From Paenibacillus ottowii (GTDB lineage Bacteria; Bacillota; Bacilli; Paenibacillales; Paenibacillaceae), in contig NZ_VIJZ01000015.1 of assembly GCF_006874425.1 (NCBI RefSeq), forward strand, positions 1-64,000: a DNA stretch of 64,000 nt, in the 5' to 3' direction. A model generated the notes under the pieces. The model was not told where the DNA came from. It searched no databases and saw only the letters and a program-made list of their open reading frames with translations. A program made the position numbers and the translations under genes. Below, one piece after another: positions 35,410-43,826 of this stretch (position 1 is the stretch's first letter; each line of letters opens with the position of its first letter).

Positions 35410-36264
35410 CTATACCCCTGAATAGGCCATGAAACCGCCATCTACAGGAATAACTGCTCCGGTCACAAAACCAGAGGTGGTTTCATCGGCCAGCCAAAGC
35501 AGCGTTCCGAGGAGATCTTCAGGTTCACCGAAACGACGCATCGGAGTGTGGGCAATGATCTTGGCCGAGCGCTCAGTAAGCGAGCCGTCCTCGTTGGTCA
35601 GCAATTGCCGATTTTGTTCTGTCAGGAAAAATCCGGGGGCAATGGCATTCACCCGAATGCCAGATTCGGCTAGATGTACGGCCAGCCACTGGGTGAAGTT
35701 GTTGATAGCAGCTTTGGCAGCACTGTAAGCGGGAACCTTGGTCATCGGGCTGGGAGCGCTCATGGAGGATATGTTAAGGACCACAGCGCCAGGTCGTCCG
35801 ATCATGCCTTTAGAAAAAACCTGTGTTGGAATTAAAGTCCCGATAAAATTTAAATCAAGCACATGACGGAAGCCAGGCACGCTGAGATCGAAAAATGTAG
35901 TAATGTCAGACTGGTCCAGATCTTTTAGATGAAACATTTCCAGACTCGTATTCGCACTTGGGTGGTTGCCGCCTGCTCCATTGATTAAAATATCGCACGG
36001 ACCAAGCAGACGGCTGACCGTTTCCTCAGCCTGTTTCATGCTTTCAACATCGGTCACATCACAGGCAACCGCGATAGATTCTCCGCCACGCTCACAGATT
36101 TCTTTTGCTACCAAATCGCCCTTGTCAACAGTACGGTTCAAAATGGCGACCTTGGCACCCTGGCGGGCAAGCTCCTTGGCCATGGAACTGCACAGCACAC
36201 CGGAACCGCCGGTTACCACAACTATTTTTCCGGACAAAGCCGGATGCAGGGGAAGACTAGTCAT
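35410..36264 (-). CDS. uxuB: SDR-family D-mannonate oxidoreductase
   Basis: A 284-residue short-chain dehydrogenase. The cofactor motif is VVVTGGSGVLCSSMA, the NAG-type motif is LINGAGGN, and the catalytic Ser and YxxxK are in SSMSAPSPMTKVPAYSAAKAA. The C-terminus is FVTGAVIPVDGGFMAYSGV. It resembles B. subtilis YjmF, the SDR-type enzyme that interconverts fructuronate and mannonate ahead of UxuA. GAGGGA precedes the ATG. It is convergent with gntR, with uxuA beyond; all three belong to uronate catabolism. Confidence 0.9.
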   Translation of the reverse strand: MTSLPLHPALSGKIVVVTGGSGVLCSSMAKELARQGAKVAILNRTVDKGDLVAKEICERGGESIAVACDVTDVESMKQAEETVSRLLGPCDILINGAGGNHPSANTSLEMFHLKDLDQSDITTFFDLSVPGFRHVLDLNFIGTLIPTQVFSKGMIGRPGAVVLNISSMSAPSPMTKVPAYSAAKAAINNFTQWLAVHLAESGIRVNAIAPGFFLTEQNRQLLTNEDGSLTERSAKIIAHTPMRRFGEPEDLLGTLLWLADETTSGFVTGAVIPVDGGFMAYSGV

Positions 36265-36341
36265 TTGGCATCCCTCTTTTCGTTGGAATATAAATCCGTA
36301 TTACGCTTATACACGTTTCACAAGCTGCCATGAATTTTAGC

Positions 36342-36581
36342 CTAAAAGCACATTGACGAGTTATAGCCACATTCGTTACCAATCTCAATTATCGTTAACT
36401 TTGTGTGGATCAGCAAGTAGCAAGCCTGTTGAATCTTAATATGATTTAAATATTGAATAATCGTAAGTCCCGTGACTTCTTTAAAACGATGGCATAAATA
36501 ATATTTGGATATGTAAAACGACTTGGCGATATCTTCGATTGTGGTGATCATCGTTTTCGATCTTAGCTCGAAAGTCGCAAC
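36342..36581 (-). pseudogene. Fragment of an AraC-family regulator
   Basis: About 79 codons retain most of an AraC double helix-turn-helix (IEDIAKSFYISKYYLCHRF, LLIHTKLTIIEIGNECGYNSSMCF). A stop then falls where the final recognition-helix segment FSRxFK should continue. Upstream, only about ten further in-frame residues precede another stop, so the N-terminal domain is gone. There is no convincing ribosome site. It is a remnant, probably of a regulator linked to the uronate genes. Confidence 0.75.
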
Positions 36582-36693
36582 TTAGAGTCGACCGGATCTT
36601 TATTACAATAGGGGACGAATTAACGCCTGAGGATGCCCTTTGGACGGATTCAATAAGAAGACAATCCTAAGTTAAACCAGCACCTTCAGGTGA

Positions 36694-36731
36694 AAGAGCG
36701 GAATTTAGATGCATATTGAGATTCCGCTCTT
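36694..36731. terminator. Terminator-like hairpin
   Basis: AAGAGCGGAAT pairs with ATTCCGCTCTT around a 16-base loop. It lies just past the 3' end of the minus-strand DapA-like fragment and would end its transcription; the U tract is weak. Confidence 0.6.
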
Positions 36732-36759
36732 CTTTCGATAAAACAGGCAAAGAAAAAAT

Positions 36760-37419
36760 TTATTCCTGAATATCCTTTAGTATGAGTTGCAAGTGTTCTC
36801 TAGCTGATGGATTCAATGGTTGTACAGGACTTGAGATCAAGCCACTTATCTCGGCTGCTGCTGAAGCAACACGCAAGCTGCCATATTGATGAAATAACAA
36901 CCAAATAGGTTGAAGCAGTGTAGAGGGCTGTTCTGCCTCGTCAGCAAGACCCGCCTGGGCTAACCGTGTCATTTTTAGGCACGTCTTTGGGAACAAACCA
37001 CTGAGAACGGAGTACCATGCTTCACAACCTGCATTTAAGCCAGTAACTGCAAATGAATCCCCACTTACTCCTATAGTTACATGGGGAGGAATGAACTCTC
37101 GTAATTTTTTAATGCGTGTCTTGACTGCTTCGGGATCGTTAGGTACTCCAGAGATCTTAATACAATGAACATGAGGTAACTCAGCAATTCGGCCGTGCAA
37201 TTCATCACTGAAATGAAAATGGGAGGTACCTGGATTCTCATAGACACAAAGTGGGATGGAGAGTGAGCTTGTTGCCTGTTCATAGAGTGAAAATACTTCT
37301 TCATTCGTTTGTGCTTGATAGGAAATAGAGGCTAGCAGTACTGCACTTGCTCCTGCTCTCTGTGCATCTTCCGCTAATCGAAGTACATCTAAAGTACGAA
37401 TCGCACTAATACTTGTCAT
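36760..37419 (-). pseudogene. 5'-truncated dihydrodipicolinate synthase-family gene
   Basis: 219 codons correspond to roughly residues 80 onward of a DapA/NAL-family aldolase of about 295 residues. Tyr is in CVYENPGTS and the Schiff-base Lys in IKISGVPND, but the N-terminal barrel strands with the GTTGE motif are missing. The sequence upstream of the first ATG stays open a little (AVHSAEGILV) but lacks the rest, and no ribosome site is seen. It is probably a 2-keto-3-deoxy-sugar-acid aldolase-like gene that lost its start. It could persist as a nonfunctional ORF. Confidence 0.75.
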
Positions 37420-37495
37420 TACGAGAATTCCCTCAGCTGAATGGACAGCAATTAAGAGACAAATAACTGTACCAATTTTTTAGAGAAACTAGCCA

Positions 37496-38170
37496 TCAGC
37501 TCAGGTTCGTTGTATGCTTTTTATCTTTATCATGATTTGGTGATGTACCAGAGTGTATTAATATGCGGTCTAATGCCTTTCTAGTAAGTGGCATAAAAAA
37601 ATTGAGCATTAGCCCTCCCAGACAAACAGTTAACAAAGTTCCAATACCAACGGGTCCATTTAAAATTAACGCGATGATCAAGAATATGAGGTAAATGAGT
37701 GTTCTCGAAAAAAACAGATTTGTTCTAGTTAACTCCTGTATGATTATAGTTAATCGATCAACTGGGATGGGCGCAAAGTTTGTCTGTAAATACGTTGCAG
37801 TTCCTAACCCCACAACTACCAAACCCATTCCAAAACAAGCAACTTTGCTGTACCATAACTCAGGTATTATTAGATCCCGCAATAAAAAAAGCCACATATC
37901 AATAGCAATCCCCGTTACAAATGCTGTTAATAACCCCAAAACTTCAGGTCTATGTCTTTTTAGAAGTGAATTACAACAGATCAATATTAATGCCATTATG
38001 ATTTCCCAACTTCCTACAGTAAGCCCCACATTTGTGGAAAGCCCTACCAAAAGCGCATCAAAAGGCGAGGTCCCAAGGTCTGATTGTATAGTGAAAGAAA
38101 TACCAAGGGATAATATGAAGATTCCTGTTACAAAAAACACATATTTCACTGTACTCGACCTCTTTTTCAT
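37496..38170 (-). CDS. YczE/YyaS-type integral membrane protein
   Basis: A 224-residue membrane protein with about five or six TM helices. The family signature GISFTIQSDLGTSPFDALLVGLS is present in TM1-loop form, together with FAPIPVDRLTIIIQE in the second half. B. subtilis YczE supports surfactin production through Sfp-linked pathways, but general function is unknown. It is divergent from a MarR regulator across 95 bases holding two identical operators, so it is the likely regulated target. Confidence 0.85.
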   Translation of the reverse strand: MKKRSSTVKYVFFVTGIFILSLGISFTIQSDLGTSPFDALLVGLSTNVGLTVGSWEIIMALILICCNSLLKRHRPEVLGLLTAFVTGIAIDMWLFLLRDLIIPELWYSKVACFGMGLVVVGLGTATYLQTNFAPIPVDRLTIIIQELTRTNLFFSRTLIYLIFLIIALILNGPVGIGTLLTVCLGGLMLNFFMPLTRKALDRILIHSGTSPNHDKDKKHTTNLS

Positions 38171-38179
38171 AATTTAATA

Positions 38180-38191
38180 TTGCAAATGCAA
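38180..38191. promoter_or_regulatory. MarR-family operator, copy 1
   Basis: TTGCAAATGCAA is a palindrome (TTGCA, 2 bases, TGCAA) followed by CAAAA. It lies just upstream of the YczE-like gene. An identical copy is centred 47 bases away. Confidence 0.65.
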
Positions 38192-38226
38192 CAAAAATAG
38201 GGTAGATTTAATATATACCACGTTTA

Positions 38227-38238
38227 TTGCAAATGCAA
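38227..38238. promoter_or_regulatory. MarR-family operator, copy 2
   Basis: A second TTGCAAATGCAA, again followed by CAAAA, lies 27 bases before the MarR start. Together with copy 1 it brackets the AT-rich divergent promoter. Confidence 0.65.
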
Positions 38239-38265
38239 CAAAATGGGGAGACAAAGGAGTTCATT

Positions 38266-38718
38266 ATGAAAGAAGTACTTCGTGAAATTGGAATGATAGC
38301 AAGGGCTTTAGACTCTATTAGTAATATTGAATTCAAGGAATATGACCTTACAAAAGGACAGTATTTATACCTGGTACGAATATGTGAAAACCCAGGGATT
38401 ATTCAAGAAAAGTTAGCTGAGATGATAAAAGTAGATCGAACAACCGCATCTCGCGCTATTAATAAACTCGTCATCAACGGATTTATTGAAAAGAAAGAGG
38501 ATCAGCATAACAAAAAAATTAATAAACTCTTTCCAACAGAAAAAGGGGACAATGTTTATCCTTTTATAAAAAGAGAGCATGATCATTCGGACAATGTTGC
38601 ATTAGCGGGATTTTCGGAAAGTGAAATAAACACCATTTTTAATCTTCTGCAAAGAGTAAGAAAAAATATAAGTGATGAATGGGAATTTGTGAAAAAAGGG
38701 AACAAAAGAAATTACTGA
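38266..38718 (+). CDS. MarR-family transcriptional regulator
   Basis: A 150-residue winged-helix regulator. The helix-turn-helix and wing are in IIQEKLAEMIKVDRTTASRAINKLVINGFIEKKEDQHNKK; only the centre is cited as key: VDRTTASRAINKL. N- and C-terminal helices form the dimer. A longer frame from 38227 begins inside the second operator; AAAGGAG precedes the ATG at 38266. It probably represses itself and the divergent YczE-like gene. paiA follows 31 bases later on the same strand and may be co-transcribed. Confidence 0.9.
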   Translation: MKEVLREIGMIARALDSISNIEFKEYDLTKGQYLYLVRICENPGIIQEKLAEMIKVDRTTASRAINKLVINGFIEKKEDQHNKKINKLFPTEKGDNVYPFIKREHDHSDNVALAGFSESEINTIFNLLQRVRKNISDEWEFVKKGNKRNY

Positions 38719-38749
38719 TTGATTTATACGAAGGAGCGATATATTTAGA

Positions 38750-39271
38750 ATGAATGTGAAAATGGTCAAATGCAGTCATAGAGATTTACGATTACTCCAA
38801 GAAATAAGCATCGAAACATTTAATGATACTTTTAAAGATCAAAATTCACCTGAAAATATGCAAGCCTATCTAGAAAAAGCATTTGACTCGAAACAGCTTG
38901 ATAAAGAATTGTCCAATGTCTGTTCAGAATTCTTTTTCATCTATTTTAATGAAGAACTTGCTGGATATTTAAAAGTAAATATAAACGATGCCCAATCCGA
39001 AAAAATGGGTGATGAGTCACTCGAAGTGGAAAGGATTTATTTAAAAAACAAATTTCAAAAACATGGGCTTGGTAAATGTCTGATAAATAAAGCAATAGAA
39101 ATTGCACTGGGACTCAAAAAACAGAAGGTCTGGCTCGGTGTATGGGAAAAAAATAAAAATGCCATTGCTTTTTATGAGAAAATGGGGTTTGTTCAAACGG
39201 GTGCACACTCTTTTTATATGGGTGATGAAGAACAGACTGATTTAATAATGACCAAAATAATCATACTATAA
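38750..39271 (+). CDS. paiA: Spermidine/spermine N-acetyltransferase PaiA
   Basis: A 173-residue GNAT enzyme. It follows B. subtilis PaiA closely: SIETFNDTFKDQNSPENMQAYLEKAF cited by its start, FFFIYFNEELAGYLKVNINDAQSE, the acetyl-CoA loop FQKHGLGKCL, and the C-terminal WEKNKNAIAFYEKMGFVQTG. It acetylates spermidine and spermine and so limits polyamine toxicity. AAGGAG lies somewhat far (about 13 bases) from the ATG. It follows the MarR gene and precedes the guanidine riboswitch. Confidence 0.92.
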   Translation: MNVKMVKCSHRDLRLLQEISIETFNDTFKDQNSPENMQAYLEKAFDSKQLDKELSNVCSEFFFIYFNEELAGYLKVNINDAQSEKMGDESLEVERIYLKNKFQKHGLGKCLINKAIEIALGLKKQKVWLGVWEKNKNAIAFYEKMGFVQTGAHSFYMGDEEQTDLIMTKIIIL

Positions 39272-39289
39272 TTGAATACAAAAATGTTT

Positions 39290-39380
39290 TCTAGGGTTCC
39301 GCGATGTCATATCGGCTGGTCCGAGAGAAAACTCACAGTCGTTGTACTGTGTCACGGAGGGATAAAAGCCTGGGAGAAAA
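39290..39380 (+). ncRNA. Guanidine-I (ykkC) riboswitch aptamer
   Basis: The conserved elements are in order: CTAGGGTTCCG, CGGCTGGTCCGAGAGAAAAC, a variable hairpin (CACAG...CTGTG), TCACGGAGGGATAAAAGCC and TGGGAGA. This is the ykkC class I motif, which binds guanidinium and turns on export genes. It precedes two SMR genes homologous to ykkC and ykkD, its usual target. Confidence 0.95.
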
Positions 39381-39413
39381 ACTGCTGTATGCAGTATGAT
39401 CTCAGGCTTTTTT
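39365..39413 (+). terminator. Riboswitch-controlled terminator
   Basis: AAAGCCTG pairs with CAGGCTTT and is followed by a T run. The 5' arm is also part of the aptamer 3' end, so ligand binding would prevent this hairpin and allow ykkCD transcription. Confidence 0.85.
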
Positions 39414-39474
39414 CAATTGCTGCTTTTAGAACCATATTACATTTGCAGCGTGATCAAAAAGGAGGAAGCATAGA

Positions 39475-39816
39475 ATGAACAAGACATGGTTATCGGTTGT
39501 AATTGCCGCATTATTTGAAGTTGCATGGGTTATCGGACTGAAACATGCCAGTGGATGGTTAGAATGGGGAGGGACTTTAGTTGCTATTTTTGTAAGTTTC
39601 ATACTTATGATTATGGCTTCCCGCACCCTTCCGGTTGGAACCGTATATGCAGTGTTTGTCGGTTTGGGAACAGCCGGAACTGTATTGGCAGAAATATTGT
39701 TGTTTGGTGCTGAGGTACAGGTCTCTAAATTAATGCTGATCGGGCTGCTTCTGCTGGGAGTTGTAGGACTCAATATCCAGAGCAAAGAGAAGAAACAAGA
39801 AAAGGAGATGCACTAA
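39475..39816 (+). CDS. ykkC: SMR-family guanidinium exporter subunit YkkC
   Basis: A 113-residue small multidrug resistance protein with four TM helices. The active-site Glu is in FEVAWVIGLKHA (TM1), with the conserved PVGTVYAVFVGLGTAGTV in TM3. It matches YkkC of B. subtilis, which works as a heterodimer with YkkD to export guanidinium. AGGAGG precedes the ATG. The stop is 3 bases before ykkD, so translation is coupled. Confidence 0.94.
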   Translation: MNKTWLSVVIAALFEVAWVIGLKHASGWLEWGGTLVAIFVSFILMIMASRTLPVGTVYAVFVGLGTAGTVLAEILLFGAEVQVSKLMLIGLLLLGVVGLNIQSKEKKQEKEMH

Positions 39817-39819
39817 CGT

Positions 39820-40134
39820 ATGAACTGGGTATTTCTAATTTTGGCAGGTGTATTTGAAATGATTGGAGTCCTCATGATTAATAAGCTCCATAAAGACCGG
39901 AATTTCCTGTCCATGATCTACTTGCTTGGAGGCTTTGGTTTGAGCTTTTTCTTTCTAAACCTAGCCATGAAAGCACTGCCCATGGGAACAGCCTATGCTG
40001 TCTGGACCGGGATTGGGGCTTCGGGCGGAGCTTTATTGGGTATGATCTTATATGGTGAACCGCGTAATACTACCAGAATTTTGTTCATTACGATGGTACT
40101 TGGCTCAGCGATTGGTCTAAAGCTGGTAAGCTGA
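39820..40134 (+). CDS. ykkD: SMR-family guanidinium exporter subunit YkkD
   Basis: A 104-residue, four-TM SMR protein. TM1 carries the Glu in AGVFEMIGVLMINKL and TM3 has PMGTAYAVWTGIGASGG, as in YkkD. AAGGAG precedes the ATG. It forms the second half of the riboswitch-controlled exporter. Confidence 0.94.
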   Translation: MNWVFLILAGVFEMIGVLMINKLHKDRNFLSMIYLLGGFGLSFFFLNLAMKALPMGTAYAVWTGIGASGGALLGMILYGEPRNTTRILFITMVLGSAIGLKLVS

Positions 40135-40155
40135 ATAGTGACCTCGACGAAAGAC

Positions 40156-40190
40156 AAACTCCCTCTACTACGAAAGCAGCGAGGGAGTTT
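40156..40190 (+). terminator. Terminator after ykkCD
   Basis: AAACTCCCTC pairs perfectly with GAGGGAGTTT across a 15-base loop. It stands 22 bases after the ykkD stop and can also serve the convergent amidase gene. Confidence 0.8.
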
Positions 40191-40328
40191 GCTCATTTAA
40201 ATATTAAATTCTTGCGATGCACCTGCTATATTTAACGCTGACTCATTAACATAGGGACGAGTAGCCTGCCAAGCTCAATATTTGTCTAAGGCCAGCTTCA
40301 GCAATAGCTTCTCTAAGGAGAATCTCCG

Positions 40329-42491
40329 TCATTGGGGTAAAGTGACAGACTTGACTTGAGCAGAGGTATTTCCGTAGATATCCTTGGCCAGCACAAGAAC
40401 ATGCAGCGTATCGGCTTGGGAGACACCACTCTGTTTGTATTTAGTAGTTGAAAGTGTTGCTGACCAGTTGGCTTTATCTTCTGTAATACCGATACGAATG
40501 CCATTGACATAAACTTTAAGCTGCGCGATACCACTTTGGTCTGTGACTGAACCTTCTAAAGCAAGAACATCGTCCTTGATCGAAGCATTCAACTTAAGAG
40601 CAGGAGCTTCTGTTTCCTTCCGTTTAGAGGGGGGGAGAGTAGTATGCGGGTTATATGAAAAGGTTTCACCCTCAAGTGCTGGCGTACGTGCTGCAATAGG
40701 ACGTTTTTTGGTTGCCTGTTCATAGGAATAAGCGTAACGAAGCAGGTCATTATCGCTGTATGCGGCACCTGCCATCGTCAGATTCACAGGCATACCAGTA
40801 TCCTTCATAGCACCCATGCTCACAGACACACTTGGGATTCCGTATTCGCGTAAAAGGAAATTTGTATTGGAGAAATAGTTGCCATTCTCCCACGCTTCCT
40901 CATAGGACGTTTCATTCACATCGGAGTCCGCTTTGCCGATATTCGAATTTGCCGGGAATGCAATAAAATCAAGGTTATTTTGCTTCATCCAGTCTTCAAA
41001 ATCAATCTTTCGAACATTCTCAAGCCCCCGCAGCCCTTCATAAAACTGAGGAATTTGTTCGTATGGAGTAACGCCTTTCTTGATGGTGTCAATGAATACG
41101 TCATAGTGGCCAAGGTCTCTGCCACGTTTGGCATCCACCGAACCGGGCGGATTCGGAAAGACGGTTGCGGGATCGATATTTGCCCATGACGGGAAATTCG
41201 GATCGCCTACACTTTTAAGGAACTCCTCAGCTGCATAAGGATTAAGCAGTCCGAATTCCTTTTCACTCCACTTTGCTGGCATCAACCCTCGTTCTTCAGG
41301 TGTTTTCGCAGTTGGTCGGTCCTTTTCGCTGTTCACTTGCAGGGGGAAGTCAACTTCCACAACCTCAGCTCCCAGAGCAGTTAAATCCTTTACAGCTTTT
41401 TCCCATAATGCTTGTATTGAAGGTCTGAATTTGATCGGAGTTGAAGTTTCTGGGTCCTTACCGATATAGATCTTCGGAACACCGATGCGTTTGCCTTTCA
41501 AAGCTTGGGTATCTCGCAACTCCAGATAGGAATTGGGACGTACACTGTTGACAGAAGGGAGGCGAACGGCTTTCTGTTCTCGCCAGAAATCGCCCTTGGT
41601 GATCTTATCCTCTACAACGATCACGTCAAGCAAACGGAGCATGTCCTCGACAGTCCTCGTATGTGGGACAACGACATCCCGTATAGGGAAGAGCGGCCAA
41701 TTCCCCCGAATGGAGATTAGGCCTCGCGATGGTGTGTAAGCAATTAAACCATTGTTGGATGCTGGTGATCTTCCAGAGGATACCGTTTCTTCCCCCATAC
41801 CGAAAGCAGCGAGGTTGGCGGCTGTTGATACGCCAGATCCGTTAGAAGAGCCAGAGTACCAGGCTGCAGCCAAATAATCTGGATTGTACGGACTTTCAGC
41901 ACGACCATAAACGCCTCTTTGCATTCCCCCCGCTGCCATTGGCGGCATATTGGTTTTACCAATGAGCACCCCACCGGATTTGCGTATCTTCTCTACTGTA
42001 AAGGCATCATCCTTTGCCATCAGGTTTTTGAAAGCCGGAGATCCAGCAGCGACAGTGAGACCCTTAACCTTGTAGCTGTCTTTAACCGTGTAGGGTATGC
42101 CCTGCAGGGGTCCGGTATTAACACCCTGCGCCCTTAGTCGATCAGCCTGCGCAGCTTCTTTTAGTACGCCAGGGTTCAGAACCGGGATAGAATTTAGCCG
42201 AATGCCACTAGAATCATAGGCATATACCCGGTTAAGGTACATGGCCGTGAGTTCGACACTCGACATTGCTCCTGACTTCATCGCGTCCTGCATCTGAGCA
42301 ATCGTAGCTTCTTGCAATTGAAATGTAACGAGGGAGGAGGTAGGTTCACTACTTTTAATGGAAGAGGAGGGCGAAGGAGCAGCGGAGGCAAGCGAGCATC
42401 CCGTAAAAGTTAAAACCATACCAGCCGCGATCCATTTGTAATAGCCACTGATTACATTCCTTGTACCTGCTTTTAGCGATCGTACGCGCAT
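40329..42491 (-). CDS. Exported amidase-signature lipoprotein with Ig-like C-terminal domain
   Basis: A 720-residue protein. The signal ends with lipobox TFTGC (Cys32), so it is probably membrane-anchored outside the cell. The amidase-signature domain (about 60-620) has the catalytic Lys in GIPYTVKDS (near 137), the cis-Ser in SGSSNGSG (near 215) and the nucleophile Ser in TVSSGRSPAS (near 239). The last ~90 residues look like an Ig-like beta-sandwich (SIKDDVLALEGSVTDQSG... VKSVTLPQ). It hydrolyses an unknown amide. AAGGAG precedes the ATG. It is monocistronic. Confidence 0.88.
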   Translation of the reverse strand: MRVRSLKAGTRNVISGYYKWIAAGMVLTFTGCSLASAAPSPSSSIKSSEPTSSLVTFQLQEATIAQMQDAMKSGAMSSVELTAMYLNRVYAYDSSGIRLNSIPVLNPGVLKEAAQADRLRAQGVNTGPLQGIPYTVKDSYKVKGLTVAAGSPAFKNLMAKDDAFTVEKIRKSGGVLIGKTNMPPMAAGGMQRGVYGRAESPYNPDYLAAAWYSGSSNGSGVSTAANLAAFGMGEETVSSGRSPASNNGLIAYTPSRGLISIRGNWPLFPIRDVVVPHTRTVEDMLRLLDVIVVEDKITKGDFWREQKAVRLPSVNSVRPNSYLELRDTQALKGKRIGVPKIYIGKDPETSTPIKFRPSIQALWEKAVKDLTALGAEVVEVDFPLQVNSEKDRPTAKTPEERGLMPAKWSEKEFGLLNPYAAEEFLKSVGDPNFPSWANIDPATVFPNPPGSVDAKRGRDLGHYDVFIDTIKKGVTPYEQIPQFYEGLRGLENVRKIDFEDWMKQNNLDFIAFPANSNIGKADSDVNETSYEEAWENGNYFSNTNFLLREYGIPSVSVSMGAMKDTGMPVNLTMAGAAYSDNDLLRYAYSYEQATKKRPIAARTPALEGETFSYNPHTTLPPSKRKETEAPALKLNASIKDDVLALEGSVTDQSGIAQLKVYVNGIRIGITEDKANWSATLSTTKYKQSGVSQADTLHVLVLAKDIYGNTSAQVKSVTLPQ

Positions 42492-42696
42492 AACATTTCA
42501 CTCCTTAGAATTAGATAGGATGAGGAATTTAAATAGAGGGGATGAGAGAAGAACTATTTTTGCATAAATGTTTCTAATTATACTACTTATTTTCATATAG
42601 GATGTCAATTTTTGTAATGGTAAAAGCGGGAAAGTATGTTTTAGAACTAGAAGCCTCCGGCTGCGTTTAGGCACATGAATTGTTGTACAAACCTTG

Positions 42697-43803
42697 TTAT
42701 GAAGAGGACTGTTTTTTGGCTTGTTTTCTTTTTTTGATAACTATAACCACAAATAGAAACAAAGGGAGGAGAATTTGAAAAATAGGGAACCAGGAATTAA
42801 GTACAAATTTCCGTCCGATTACGATGTGATGAGTATAATTAGGAGACAAAAAAGAAAGCCCATAAAGAAGGGCTGCAAGGGGAAAAATCCATTTTTTAAA
42901 TCCGACTCCGGTTATTTTTTCAAGTCCTATCACGGCGGCATTAAGAAATAAAGACATTTTGATGATCAAGCCAAGAAAAAGAAGCAAGGTAAAAAGGGCA
43001 TCCATTCGTTCGAACACTTCTGCTAATTCGATCAACTGAACGGCTTCCAAAAGAGGAAGTGTGCTATTGGCGGCGATCTTGGGTCCGAGAACAAAAATTT
43101 CCAATTGGTTAACAAATGTTAGAGCAAGCGCGGTCATTGTATAGGCAAAAAAAACGGGTTTCGTGAGATTCCGGCCTTTATATGCAAGCGGGTAAAATAC
43201 AAGGAATATCACAGTTTGTCCGAATGGAAAAGAAATAAGTTCAGGAAAAGCGGCTTTAAATATGGGTGTCCATCCTTCCTCTAAAACCGGAAGAGAATTT
43301 TCGAGGTGAAAGAGACCGGTTGCCGGAATTAATATACTAATTATAGCGTAGCCCAGTACAAAAAAAGGGAAAAGAAATAAGCATAACAAGAACAAGACTT
43401 TGTAGCCATAACGAATCGTATTGGATACAACCACAATTGTGATCAAGATGATGATCCACAAGGGTGTTTGGCGGAGCAAAGTCATTACGGTTACCTCGCC
43501 TAAATCACGTATGTTCCGAGATGCTTCATATGTAAAATACATCACAAAAAGTAAGTTAATGAGTGTACCCACATATTTTCCTGTGTAACGGCGAAACAAC
43601 ATGAACAAATCTAAATCAGGATCTTGATGGTGAATAGTAAGATGAAGCTTTAACAGAAGTAGTCCTGCTAAAGCTCCTAACAACATAACTAACCAAGCAT
43701 CTTGCTTTGCTTCAGCTCCCATTAAAAACAAAGTTGTACTTCCAACCTCAAACAAAGACATACAAATGATCAGCTCTGATACTCGGATTGTATTTTGACG
43801 CAT
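42697..43803 (-). CDS. gerAB: Spore germination protein, GerAB/APC-family subunit
   Basis: A 368-residue inner-membrane protein with ten TM helices of the endospore GerAB family. It begins ISVSEL-like IRVSELIICMSLFEVGS and has a basic C-terminal tail. In the spore inner membrane it forms the nutrient-binding part of a germinant receptor together with the A and C subunits. It is the last gene of the operon (A, C, B order), 23 bases after gerAC. The germinant is unknown. Confidence 0.93.
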   Translation of the reverse strand: MRQNTIRVSELIICMSLFEVGSTTLFLMGAEAKQDAWLVMLLGALAGLLLLKLHLTIHHQDPDLDLFMLFRRYTGKYVGTLINLLFVMYFTYEASRNIRDLGEVTVMTLLRQTPLWIIILITIVVVSNTIRYGYKVLFLLCLFLFPFFVLGYAIISILIPATGLFHLENSLPVLEEGWTPIFKAAFPELISFPFGQTVIFLVFYPLAYKGRNLTKPVFFAYTMTALALTFVNQLEIFVLGPKIAANSTLPLLEAVQLIELAEVFERMDALFTLLLFLGLIIKMSLFLNAAVIGLEKITGVGFKKWIFPLAALLYGLSFLSPNYTHHIVIGRKFVLNSWFPIFQILLPLFLFVVIVIKKRKQAKKQSSS

Positions 43804-43826
43804 TGCTTCAATTCACCTCTCCCTGC

